From contig NZ_CP155447.1 of NCBI RefSeq assembly GCF_045290345.1, positions 9,238,001 through 9,302,000 of the forward strand: DNA of 64,000 bases. The letters are read 5' to 3'. This DNA is from Singulisphaera sp045290345. GTDB lineage: Bacteria > Planctomycetota > Planctomycetia > Isosphaerales > Isosphaeraceae. Both the position numbers and the translations under genes were made by a program. The notes under the pieces were generated by a model. It had not been told where the DNA came from. It ran no database searches and saw only the letters and a program-made list of their open reading frames with translations. The stretch's first letter is position 1. Every line of letters starts with the position of its first letter. Shown in pieces: positions 19,253 through 27,307 of the stretch.

Positions 19253-20281
19253 GTGGACGAGAGCCCGAATATCACGGTCGCCATCCCCACTTATCAAGGG
19301 TCGCGGCATCTGGCCGAGGCACTTCGGGGAATCCTGCGTCAGGAAGGCGTTCCCTTCGATCTCATCATCTCCGACGACCAGTCCGACGACGACACGCTCG
19401 ACATCGCTCGAGCACTGGCCGGGGACCGGGTTCGGATCCAGATCAACAGCGAACGCCTCGGCCTGGCCGGCAACTGGAACCGCTGCGTCGAACTCTGCCG
19501 AACGCCCCTCATCGCGATTTTTCACCAGGATGATCGGATGGAGCCGGGGCACCTCGCCGCGCACGTTCGGGCGTTCGACGCCAATCCCGACGCGGGTCTC
19601 GTCTGTAACGAAGCCCTGGTGATCGACGACCTGGGCCAAGCCGTGCCCGAAACCGTCGTCGAGCGATGCAGGATCGCCCCGGTCGATCGCAACTTCGAGC
19701 CAGGAAAGTTCGTCGCACAGTTATTGGTCCGCAACCCACTGCGTTGTTCGGCGGTGACTCTCCGAAAAATGGCCCATGAGCGGGTCGGTGGATTCGACCC
19801 TTCGTACCGCTACGTGGTGGATTGGGACTTCTGGACCCGGGTCGCCAACGATTGGGGCGTGATCTGGCTCTCCCACCCGAGCGTGTCGATGCGCTGGCAC
19901 CACGCCAGCGAGACCCATCGTTTCAAGGTTGGGACCAGGGATCTTGAAGAGATCGAGAGGCTCCAAAGTCGACTCTTAACGCGTGTCGAGTCTCTCGAGG
20001 ATCGAATTCCGATTCAGAAGGCGGCCCACCGTCGGCTCGCTCGGGCCTATCTGAACCGAGCTCACGATAGCTTGGCTCGGGGCGATTCGACGGCGGCTCG
20101 CCTCTGTTTGCGGCGAGCCGTCGCGCTCGATCGTGGGATTTTGAAGTCGATCGCGCTCGACCCCAGACTTGCTCTCTCCCTGGCCGCACTGCTCGCTGCC
20201 CCTGATTTCACGCGACGTTGGTATCTCCATCGTCGATCCAGCAACCTCAAAACGGACCAGTCGATTTGGCAACCCCGCTGA
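19253..20281 (+). CDS. Family 2 glycosyltransferase
   Basis: About 342 residues. A GT-A fold glycosyltransferase: TVAIPTYQGSRHLAEALRGIL at the start, LIISDDQSDDDTLDIA for nucleotide binding, LGLAGNWNRCVELC, then IAIFHQDDRMEPGHL supplying the DxD-like metal site (QDD). A downstream YVVDWDFWTRVA segment fits the acceptor or catalytic region. The GTG at 19253, after a GGGGGCGG run, is the best start; the open frame reaches back into the DUF971 gene at 19007. The C-terminal 90 residues are helical, with an LARGDSTAARLCLRRAV stretch resembling a TPR-like tail. No transmembrane helix is evident. The donor and acceptor are unknown. Confidence 0.85.
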   Translation: MDESPNITVAIPTYQGSRHLAEALRGILRQEGVPFDLIISDDQSDDDTLDIARALAGDRVRIQINSERLGLAGNWNRCVELCRTPLIAIFHQDDRMEPGHLAAHVRAFDANPDAGLVCNEALVIDDLGQAVPETVVERCRIAPVDRNFEPGKFVAQLLVRNPLRCSAVTLRKMAHERVGGFDPSYRYVVDWDFWTRVANDWGVIWLSHPSVSMRWHHASETHRFKVGTRDLEEIERLQSRLLTRVESLEDRIPIQKAAHRRLARAYLNRAHDSLARGDSTAARLCLRRAVALDRGILKSIALDPRLALSLAALLAAPDFTRRWYLHRRSSNLKTDQSIWQPR

Positions 20282-20366
20282 ATCACCCTTGTCCCAAATG
20301 GTCGACAAACGCGATAATCGAAGGTTCGGACTCTTTTGTTTCTTTTTCCGAGGCATTCAACTTCGT

Positions 20367-22427
20367 ATGACGACCGGGACCGTCGCACCACCCCCCTGTT
20401 CTTCTCGCAATGCCAGCGACAATGTCGCACCGACGCAGTTGCCGGTTCTGCCATTGGTTCCGCTCGCACTCCCCCACCTGCCCGCCTCTCGGGCCGAGAT
20501 GGAACGCCGGGGCTGGAATGAAGTGGATGTCGTCTTTGTCACTGGCGACGCCTACGTCGATCACCCGGCGTTTGCAATGGGGATTCTCGGACGGATCCTG
20601 GAGGCGGCCGGATTTCGAGTGGCGATCCTGAGCCAGCCGGACTGGCGAAGTGCGGAGCCCTGGCGGGAGTTTGGTCGACCGCGCCTGTTCTTCGGCATCA
20701 GCGCCGGGAACATGGACAGCATGATCAACCACTACACGGCGAATAAAAAAGTTCGCAATGACGACGCCTACAGTCCGGGCGGCCGGATCGGGCTTCGGCC
20801 CGACCGCGCGACCTTACCCTACTGTCAGCGCGCCCGCGAGGCATTCCCAGGGGTCCCTGTGATCGCCGGCGGAGTCGAGGCGTCCCTCCGGAGGTTGGCC
20901 CACTACGACTACTGGAGCGACACCGTCAAGCGTTCGATCCTGCTCGACGCCAAGGCCGACCTCCTTGTCTTCGGGATGGGCGAACAGCCGATCGTCGAGA
21001 TTGCCCGCCGACTTGCCGCCGGAGAGTCCCCGCGGGAACTCCGCGACATGCGTGGGGTTGCCTACGCCCTCGGGGCGAAAGAGGCCCCGCCCGACGATTC
21101 GTTCGTGCTCCCGACGTTTGAAGAAGTGAAGACGGATCGCCACAAGTTCGCCCAGGCCACCAAGATCATTCATCAAGAGACCAACCCGCTCAACGCCAAG
21201 CGGTTGGTCCAGTTCCACGATCGCCAGGCCGTTGTCGTCAACCCCCCCGCTCTACCGATCAGCCAGGACGACATGGATCGGATCTATGGCCTGCCTTATA
21301 CGCGGCGGCCGCATCCGAGGTACAAGAACGAGAAGATCCCCGCGTTCGAGACCGTGAAAGATTCGGTCACAATCATGCGGGGCTGTTTCGGCGGCTGCAC
21401 CTTCTGCTCGATCACCGCGCATCAAGGACGGATCATTCAGTCTCGCTCTCAAGAGTCGGTCCTGACCGAAATCCGGAAGATGGGTGAGGAACCGAGTTTC
21501 TCGGGCATCGTCTCGGACATTGGCGGCCCAACCGCCAACATGTACCAGATGCGCTGCACTCGCCCCGACGTGGAAGCCAAGTGCAAGCGACAATCGTGCG
21601 TTCACCCCAAGATCTGCAAGCTCCTGGGAACCGACCACGGGCCGCTCGTTCAACTGATGCGCGAGAGCCGTGAAATCCCAGGGGTTCGCAAGGTGATGGT
21701 TGCCTCGGGTGTCCGTATGGACCTGGCGCAACGATCTCCCGAGTACATGGTGGAGCTCGCCGGGCATCACGTGGGCGGCCACCTCAAGGTTGCGCCCGAG
21801 CATACCGATCCCGAAGTTCTGAAGCGGATGAAGAAGCCCGAAGTGAATGACTACGAGGGCTTTGCCGACGCCTTCAAAGAGGCGAGCGCCGCGGCGGGTA
21901 AGCCGAAGCAGTTCCTCGTGCCCTACTTCATCGCGTCGCATCCGGGAAGCGACCTGGACGCGATGATCGACCTTGCTCTCTTCCTCAAGCGAAATGGCTA
22001 CCGACCCGATCAGGTTCAAGACTTCATTCCCGCGCCGTTCGATGTCGCGACCTGCATGTATTACACAGGTCTCGATCCATTCACGGGCGAAGAAGTTTAC
22101 ACGGCTCGGAATCTTCGCGACCGCAAACTCCAGCGTGCCTTGCTCCAGTTCTTCAAGCCCGAGAATTACTTCGAGGTGCGTGAGGCGCTTCAAAAGGCAG
22201 GACGGCAAGAGCTGATTGGCTCGGGCTGCGACGCCTTGATCCCGGCCAACCCGCCCAAGGCCGCCTTGCAAGCGAGAATGGCCAAGGCGAACCGGGCACT
22301 CGGCGAGGGGCGATACGTTCACACGATTCCCAAGCCCGCGGGTGAGGCGGAATCACAGCAAGCGAAGCCGCAATCGGCTGGCTATCGACCTGATCGCAAA
22401 TCGGCCAAGCGCCGCCCGCGCCGCTGA
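20367..22427 (+). CDS. YgiQ family radical SAM protein (UPF0313)
   Basis: 686 residues. The N-terminal cobalamin-binding-like domain has VVFVTGDAYVDHPAFAMGI and FGISAGNMDSMINHYTANKK, and GGVEASLRRLAHYDYW. The radical SAM cluster motif is CFGGCTFC at Cys340, Cys344 and Cys347, the CxxxCxxC pattern for a [4Fe-4S] cluster that cleaves S-adenosylmethionine. Further family landmarks are SDIGGPTANMY, CVHPKICKLL, HVGGHLKVAPEHT and PAPFDVATCMYYTGLDP. Length and motif order match bacterial YgiQ, whose reaction is not established. The ATG at 20367 was chosen because the open frame otherwise overlaps the glycosyltransferase. The C-terminus is a basic tail (KSAKRRPRR). The next gene begins within 51 bases. 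Confidence 0.92.
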   Translation: MTTGTVAPPPCSSRNASDNVAPTQLPVLPLVPLALPHLPASRAEMERRGWNEVDVVFVTGDAYVDHPAFAMGILGRILEAAGFRVAILSQPDWRSAEPWREFGRPRLFFGISAGNMDSMINHYTANKKVRNDDAYSPGGRIGLRPDRATLPYCQRAREAFPGVPVIAGGVEASLRRLAHYDYWSDTVKRSILLDAKADLLVFGMGEQPIVEIARRLAAGESPRELRDMRGVAYALGAKEAPPDDSFVLPTFEEVKTDRHKFAQATKIIHQETNPLNAKRLVQFHDRQAVVVNPPALPISQDDMDRIYGLPYTRRPHPRYKNEKIPAFETVKDSVTIMRGCFGGCTFCSITAHQGRIIQSRSQESVLTEIRKMGEEPSFSGIVSDIGGPTANMYQMRCTRPDVEAKCKRQSCVHPKICKLLGTDHGPLVQLMRESREIPGVRKVMVASGVRMDLAQRSPEYMVELAGHHVGGHLKVAPEHTDPEVLKRMKKPEVNDYEGFADAFKEASAAAGKPKQFLVPYFIASHPGSDLDAMIDLALFLKRNGYRPDQVQDFIPAPFDVATCMYYTGLDPFTGEEVYTARNLRDRKLQRALLQFFKPENYFEVREALQKAGRQELIGSGCDALIPANPPKAALQARMAKANRALGEGRYVHTIPKPAGEAESQQAKPQSAGYRPDRKSAKRRPRR

Positions 22428-22477
22428 TCGCCTTGAAAAAATCCTTCCAAAATTCTGACCTTGATTATCCGAACGAT

Positions 22478-24409
22478 ATGAACCGACGACCGAATCGTCC
22501 GACTTCGCGTCCCCGACCCAAAACGGCGTCGCGGGCCATGCCGAAGACCGGCTCCAAGAAATTTGACGGTAAGCGGCTATCAGGCCCTGGTCCCAGCGGG
22601 CCGCCCGAAGTCGATGGAACTTATTTGGATCAGTCAGGACCGGCCAAGGGCCGGGGCAATCGTCCGAACGAGGGCGGTCCGGCCAAAGGCCGAGGCCCCT
22701 CGCAATCGAACGACTCCGGGCCGGCGAAGGGACGGAACTTCCAATCCCACAGTAATGCAGGGTCGGCCAAGGGTCGGGGCTCGTCGCATTCGAATGACGC
22801 CGGGCCCGCGCGTGGTCGGAACTTCCAATCTCAGGGCAACGGGCCGGCCAAGGGCCGGGGTAACTTCCCCTCGAACGACGTCGGTCCGGCAAGAAGCCGA
22901 AACTTCTTTGCAAACAACACCGGTCCACAACAAGGCCGGGGCGGGTACGCGCAGGAGCCCGGCCCCGCCCGAGGCAAAGGCCGGAGCAATCGCCCCAACG
23001 ATCGAGGGCCAGCGCCCAGTCAGGGTCGGCCTCCACACGAGGCAGGCCCGTTGCGAGGCCGGTCGGATCGGCCGAACCAGGCAGGCCCAGCGCTTCGCGA
23101 TGTTCCGCACATCGCCTCGATCGAGACTCTGGCCCAGGCGGCGATCCAGATCGCGACCCGTGTCGAGCGCGAGGTCTTGAGGGACAGAAAGCGCGCCGAC
23201 CGGATGCTGGGGTCGGAGCTTCGCCCTCGACGCGACCTGGCCCCGCCCGACCATCGATTCATCAGCCAGTGTGCCTTCGCCTTGCTCCGCTGGGGCGGCT
23301 GGTTGGAACCGCTCGGGCTGGTCCAGCCCGAAGAGCGGCTGCTCTACGCCTGGCTGCTTGATTCGCCCACCGTCCATCCCGCCTGCCGTGTCTGGGCGCG
23401 AGTCCTCCGCCGCGACCCGGCCCGACTGATCGCCCTGGGCGACGCTCCGAACTGGACGGCACGTTCCGAGGGCTTCAAGCGACTCCTGGAAGGCCGCGCC
23501 GTCACGGCCGACCCCTGGCGGCTCTTCCCCCCTTGGTTGCGTGAAAACCTCCCACTGCCTCCAGGCGGTGGATCACCGAAGAGTCGATTCGTCGAGTTGC
23601 TCCTGGCCCTCCAGAAACGCCCCTCACTCTGGGTCCGGGTCCAAGGCGCCGACGAAGCTGCGATCTGGTCCGAATTGACAGCCAGCGGTATCAAGCCCTG
23701 GATTCATCGCCGGCTCACGGTCTCAGCCAAGCTCGACGCCGACTCGGACGTTCATCACTTGCCCGCGTTCACTCGGGGCCAACTCGAGATCCAGGATCTC
23801 GCGTCTCAGGCCGTCGGTTTGATCTGCGATCCCGACCCGGGCGAGCGTTGGTGGGACGCCTGTGCGGGGGCCGGTGGCAAGTCATTGCACCTCGCGTCCC
23901 TCATGAAAGGTAAGGGTCTTGTCGTCGCCACCGACGTCAACGCGGCTCGGCTCAAGGAGGCGGTCCGTCGTGCCCGCCGCAGTCCGTTCCGTAACTTGAC
24001 GACCAAAGAGTGGGACGGTCGGCACGTACCGGGCAAGACCAAGAGCTTTGACGGTGTGCTCGTCGACGCCCCTTGTTCGGCGATCGGCACCTGGCGGCGG
24101 AATCCCGATGCGCGCTGGTCCATCGACCGGCAGGCGATCACGCGTCTTGCCGAAACGCAGGCCCAACTGCTCCATGTGGCTTCCGCCGGTGTCCGCCCCG
24201 GCGGAACACTCGTCTACTCGGTCTGCACGGTAACGCCCACCGAAACGACCGAGGTCGTGCGGAACTTTCTCCAGGCCCACCCCCAGTTCAAGCTCGATCC
24301 CTTCCCTCATCCTTTGTTGGAAGGGACTACCAATGGTACGACCTTGATCTGGCCGCAGGACTCCGACACCGACGCCATGTTTATTGCGCGGATGATCCTC
24401 ACCAAATGA
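22478..24409 (+). CDS. RsmB/NOP-type RNA (cytosine-C5) methyltransferase with a long repeat tail at the N-terminus
   Basis: About 643 residues from the ATG at 22478; a TTG at 22433, five bases after the previous stop, is an alternative start. The first 200 residues are low-complexity, with about eleven degenerate copies of GPAKGRG/GPARGRN separated by Asn-, Ser- and Pro-rich linkers, resembling an RGG-box RNA-binding tail. The C-terminal half is a class I SAM-dependent methyltransferase: DACAGAGGKSLHLA (SAM binding), VVATDVNAARL, then APCSAIGTWRRNPDARW with Cys533 and VYSVCTVTPTETT with Cys583, the two cysteines used by m5C RNA methyltransferases for release and attack. The domain between resembles the NusB/PUA-like region of the family. 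The target is probably rRNA, by family; position unknown. A strong hairpin follows. Confidence 0.88.
   Translation: MNRRPNRPTSRPRPKTASRAMPKTGSKKFDGKRLSGPGPSGPPEVDGTYLDQSGPAKGRGNRPNEGGPAKGRGPSQSNDSGPAKGRNFQSHSNAGSAKGRGSSHSNDAGPARGRNFQSQGNGPAKGRGNFPSNDVGPARSRNFFANNTGPQQGRGGYAQEPGPARGKGRSNRPNDRGPAPSQGRPPHEAGPLRGRSDRPNQAGPALRDVPHIASIETLAQAAIQIATRVEREVLRDRKRADRMLGSELRPRRDLAPPDHRFISQCAFALLRWGGWLEPLGLVQPEERLLYAWLLDSPTVHPACRVWARVLRRDPARLIALGDAPNWTARSEGFKRLLEGRAVTADPWRLFPPWLRENLPLPPGGGSPKSRFVELLLALQKRPSLWVRVQGADEAAIWSELTASGIKPWIHRRLTVSAKLDADSDVHHLPAFTRGQLEIQDLASQAVGLICDPDPGERWWDACAGAGGKSLHLASLMKGKGLVVATDVNAARLKEAVRRARRSPFRNLTTKEWDGRHVPGKTKSFDGVLVDAPCSAIGTWRRNPDARWSIDRQAITRLAETQAQLLHVASAGVRPGGTLVYSVCTVTPTETTEVVRNFLQAHPQFKLDPFPHPLLEGTTNGTTLIWPQDSDTDAMFIARMILTK
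22620..23095. repeat. Degenerate repeats encoding the GPAKGRG tail
   Basis: The motif CCGGCCAAGGGCCGGGGC and variants recur about every 40-50 bp in frame with the methyltransferase gene. Several copies are self-complementary (GGCC-rich), so the mRNA may fold locally. The variation is concentrated in the linkers between repeats. Confidence 0.7.
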
Positions 24410-24422
24410 GGCGAGTCACGGC

Positions 24423-24458
24423 ACTCGACCAAGGCGACCCAAGTCGCCTTGGCTGAGT
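24423..24458 (+). terminator. Terminator-like hairpin after the methyltransferase gene
   Basis: CCAAGGCGAC, a CCAA loop and GTCGCCTTGG form a perfect 10-bp stem, extended by an outer ACTC/GAGT pairing with one wobble and one mismatch. It lies 14 bases past the stop codon. No T-run follows. Confidence 0.6.
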
Positions 24459-24504
24459 TCGCTCGTGTGGCGTGGACTGAGCCGACGCCTCGCGAACCGG
24501 AGCG

Positions 24505-24541
24505 ATCCCCCAGCCAATTGCCAACAACAAGGCTGGGGGAT
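24505..24541 (-). terminator. Terminator-like hairpin between convergent genes
   Basis: ATCCCCCAGCC pairs with GGCTGGGGGAT across a 15-base A/C-rich loop (11 bp). It lies about 105 bases beyond the stop of the minus-strand ankyrin gene, and could act in both directions. Confidence 0.5.
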
Positions 24542-24645
24542 TGTCAGGGGCTCCGCTCGGCAACAAGCGACTGGCCGAAAATCAGCGTATCGCAGGCGAC
24601 CTGCTCATCCTTGTGATCGAGGGATGCCGGCGACGTCATTGCCGG

Positions 24646-25443
24646 TCACTGATCTTCGAGTTGCGACAGGATCCGAATCACTTCTTGATGACTCCCCTCA
24701 CGGGCGATTCGCTCGGCGCTGTCGCGATACTGCTCGGCCATGCCGAGCCGCAAATTATCGAATTTCAGCATCGCTTTCTGATCGGCCGAGAGATCGAAGT
24801 CCGCAAAAAGCTCGTCAGGAACGATGCTAAGGCATTCCGACTTCAGGTATTCAAGAACCTGAGGATTTGCGCCTCGCGCGGCGTCCTGGGCCTTCTCGAG
24901 CGGGGTGTAATTATGCACGGAGTCGCGCATCGTCGGATCGGCGCCGTGTTCCAAAAGCAGCCGGACGACTTCAGGGTGGCCCATGACAGCGGCTTGCATC
25001 AGCGGTGTCTCGCACCCGTCAATTTCGGTTCGCTGGTTGACGAGTGCCCCCGCATCGAGGAGCAGGCTAACTTTCTCGACGTAACCGCGGATTGCGGCCA
25101 GATGCAACGGGGTCCATCCGTTGAGCCCCGTGCGATGGATGTCTGCCCCGCCGTCAATTAACGTCTTGACGATCGGAATCGAGGGGAGAGTGTCAGAATC
25201 CACTGCGGTCAAGAGGCAGGAATCGCTATCAACACTGTCGAAGTTGGGATCGGCACCGTGCTGGAGCATCAACTCCACGAGGCCCGCTTGATGGGATACG
25301 ATCGCGGTCTGGAGCGGCGTGTTACGGAAGTGGTCGCGTGATGAGAGATAGGCCGGATCATTCAAGACACGCTGCATGACGGCTTCAACGTCATCACGAC
25401 GGAGCGCATCAAACGTCCACGTGTCATCGGCCTTGTGGTCCAT
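24646..25443 (-). CDS. Ankyrin repeat protein
   Basis: About 265 residues from the ATG at 25443 (MDHKADDTW); an open frame extends 33 codons upstream, but a GGGGA element ten bases before this ATG and the lack of resemblance upstream favour it. Ankyrin repeats are clear: NTPLQTAIVSHQAGLVELMLQHGADPN, GWTPLHLAAIRGYVEKVSLLLDAGALVN, ETPLMQAAVMGHPEVVRLLLEHGADP and a last YTPLEKAQDAARG unit. The C-terminal 60 residues are charged and helical. There is no signal peptide or membrane segment, so a cytoplasmic protein-binding role is likely. It is convergent with the methyltransferase gene and lies upstream of, and on the same strand as, nothing of related function. Confidence 0.85.
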   Translation of the reverse strand: MDHKADDTWTFDALRRDDVEAVMQRVLNDPAYLSSRDHFRNTPLQTAIVSHQAGLVELMLQHGADPNFDSVDSDSCLLTAVDSDTLPSIPIVKTLIDGGADIHRTGLNGWTPLHLAAIRGYVEKVSLLLDAGALVNQRTEIDGCETPLMQAAVMGHPEVVRLLLEHGADPTMRDSVHNYTPLEKAQDAARGANPQVLEYLKSECLSIVPDELFADFDLSADQKAMLKFDNLRLGMAEQYRDSAERIAREGSHQEVIRILSQLEDQ

Positions 25444-25685
25444 GATCAATGGTCCCCAATGTTGCCGCATGGCCCCTACGAAGCCTCGGTTCATGGCTCG
25501 CCCAACCTCTGGACGAAGAACCCAGGCAAGCCCGGAGCTCACGAATTTTCCGCTAATCAGGTAGGCGTGCTTACTTATTGAATTGCGTGCAGGTCAACGG
25601 CACTCACACTCATCGTGTACGTTCGGACGGATAACCGGACGAGTACACCGTGTCACAGAGGTCGCTGACCTAACCTGGAAGGTCA

Positions 25686-25720
25686 GATGATCGGGCAAGC
25701 CGATGGCTCGCCCGATCATC
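25686..25720 (-). terminator. Terminator-like hairpin closing the nuo operon
   Basis: GATGATCGGGC and its perfect complement form an 11-bp stem, with an inner AGCC/GGCT stem inside the loop. It begins 13 bases after the nuoN stop codon on the minus strand. The T-run is poor, but the stability and position support termination. Confidence 0.7.
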
Positions 25721-25732
25721 AACCAACTCGGC

Positions 25733-27307
25733 TCATCGACCCTTAACCAGGGCGATCGGCGTCGCCCCAGGTTCGGGGAGATCCATCGAGGCAACGCTTG
25801 CCTCGCGGGTGGCACGGACGAGGCGAGCCGGCAGCAAGCCAAGGACGAGCGAAAGGACCGCACAGGCTCCGACCGCCACCAGCGTCGGCCATGCGATCCG
25901 ATGGTTGATCGGTGTCGAGGGGGCCGGGCGAAGGTACATCAGAACGACGATGCGCAGGTAGTAGTAGGCTCCCACGGCGGCGTTGAGCATGCCGATGACC
26001 GCCAGCCACCAGAGCATCGAGGAGCTCGCACCGGTCGCGGCGCCCAGGACCGACATGAAAATGGCGAACTTGCCGTAGAAGCCAGCCAGAGGAGGAATCC
26101 CGGCGAGGCTGAACAGGCAGACGGCCATCGCAAGGGCGATCACCGGGTGGCTCTGCGCGAGCCCGGAGAGATCATTCACGTTCTCGACCGGTCGCTCGGG
26201 TGTGCTGAGCGCGATGATCACGCCGAACGCGCCCAGCGTCATCAACGCATACGCAACCAGGTAGAGGAGCACACCTTGGAGACCGAAAAACGCCGGGTTC
26301 GTCCCCGAGGTATTCGTGAACGCGACCGTCATGCCAACCAACAAGTAGCCCGCGTGAGCAATCGAGGAATAGGCGAGCAGTCGTTTCAGGTTGTCTTGCA
26401 AGAGGGCAACGGTGTTGCCCAGCGTCATGGTTGCGACCGCCATGATCCATCCCAGGGCAACCGCTCGCTCAATGGTAATGGAACCTGGTCCTCCGGCCGA
26501 GACGATGGAGCTCAGCACTCGGGCCATCGCCAGGAAACCGATCGCCTTGGGAACCCAGGCAAGCATCGCCGTGATGACCGTCGGCGAGCCCTGATAAACG
26601 TCGGGAGCATAAAAGTGGAACGGCACGGCGGCGACTCGGAACCCGAGTCCTGCCATGACGAACACCAAGGCAATCAGCATCAGGTTCGGGCTCAGGACCG
26701 TCCCCGCGTTCTGCGCGATGTAGGCCAGGGCCTTCAGGTTGCTAACCCCGGTCAGGCCGTAGAGGAAGGCCAGGCCGTAGAGCAACAAGGCGGAAGAGAA
26801 GAGACTCAGGAAGAAGTACTTGGTGGCCGCTTCCTGGGTACTGGCATTCCGCCTCGAGAGATAGAGCAGCAGATAAGTCGGCATGCTCACGAGTTCAAGG
26901 CCAACGAACAGGAAGATCAACTCGTTGGACGCGGCGACGAGCATCGATCCGGCGTTGATCATCAGCAAGGCGCCGAAGAACTCGGGAGCGCGGGCATCGT
27001 CAACCTGGTCGTGAGCCAGGGCCAGGACGATAAATCCGGCCAGAAGCAACACGACCCGCGAATGATACGAGAAGGCGTCGTTCAGCGCGATCGCCGAGTA
27101 CAGATCGATCGTCTGATTCCGAAGCCCGAACAAGATCAGCAAGGCGGCAAGCATGGTTCCGGCGGCGATACCGCACCAGAGGCGTCTGGGAAGCCGGACA
27201 AACGCGCCAGCCGTCATCATGACCGTCGCCACGAGCAGGATGAGCAATTCCGGCACGAGGATCAAAAGCGTCTGTTTGGCGATCTCTAAGGAACTGGGAG
27301 GAAGCAT
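25733..27307 (-). CDS. nuoN: NADH-quinone oxidoreductase subunit N
   Basis: 524 residues, an antiporter-like membrane subunit of complex I with about 14 predicted helices. The conserved proton-path features are present: ELVSMPTYLLLYLSRRN with its membrane Glu, and KAIGFLAMARVL. The KRLLAYSSIAHAGYLLVGM helix is typical of NuoN/M/L. The ATG at 27307 overlaps the nuoM stop as TGATG, implying translational coupling; a TTG one codon earlier is in frame but less likely. It is the last gene of the 14-gene operon. Confidence 0.95.
   Translation of the reverse strand: MLPPSSLEIAKQTLLILVPELLILLVATVMMTAGAFVRLPRRLWCGIAAGTMLAALLILFGLRNQTIDLYSAIALNDAFSYHSRVVLLLAGFIVLALAHDQVDDARAPEFFGALLMINAGSMLVAASNELIFLFVGLELVSMPTYLLLYLSRRNASTQEAATKYFFLSLFSSALLLYGLAFLYGLTGVSNLKALAYIAQNAGTVLSPNLMLIALVFVMAGLGFRVAAVPFHFYAPDVYQGSPTVITAMLAWVPKAIGFLAMARVLSSIVSAGGPGSITIERAVALGWIMAVATMTLGNTVALLQDNLKRLLAYSSIAHAGYLLVGMTVAFTNTSGTNPAFFGLQGVLLYLVAYALMTLGAFGVIIALSTPERPVENVNDLSGLAQSHPVIALAMAVCLFSLAGIPPLAGFYGKFAIFMSVLGAATGASSSMLWWLAVIGMLNAAVGAYYYLRIVVLMYLRPAPSTPINHRIAWPTLVAVGACAVLSLVLGLLPARLVRATREASVASMDLPEPGATPIALVKGR

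Noticed and set aside
22620..23095. Possible CRISPR or mobile repeat in the GPAKGRG region
   Set aside because: Repeats keep the methyltransferase frame and vary like low-complexity coding sequence.
24541..25161. 206-codon plus-strand frame opposite the ankyrin gene
   Set aside because: Antisense to clear ankyrin repeats.
25703..27289. 528-codon plus-strand frame opposite nuoN
   Set aside because: Antisense to an evident nuoN with conserved helices; Arg/His/Gln-rich and unlike any protein family.
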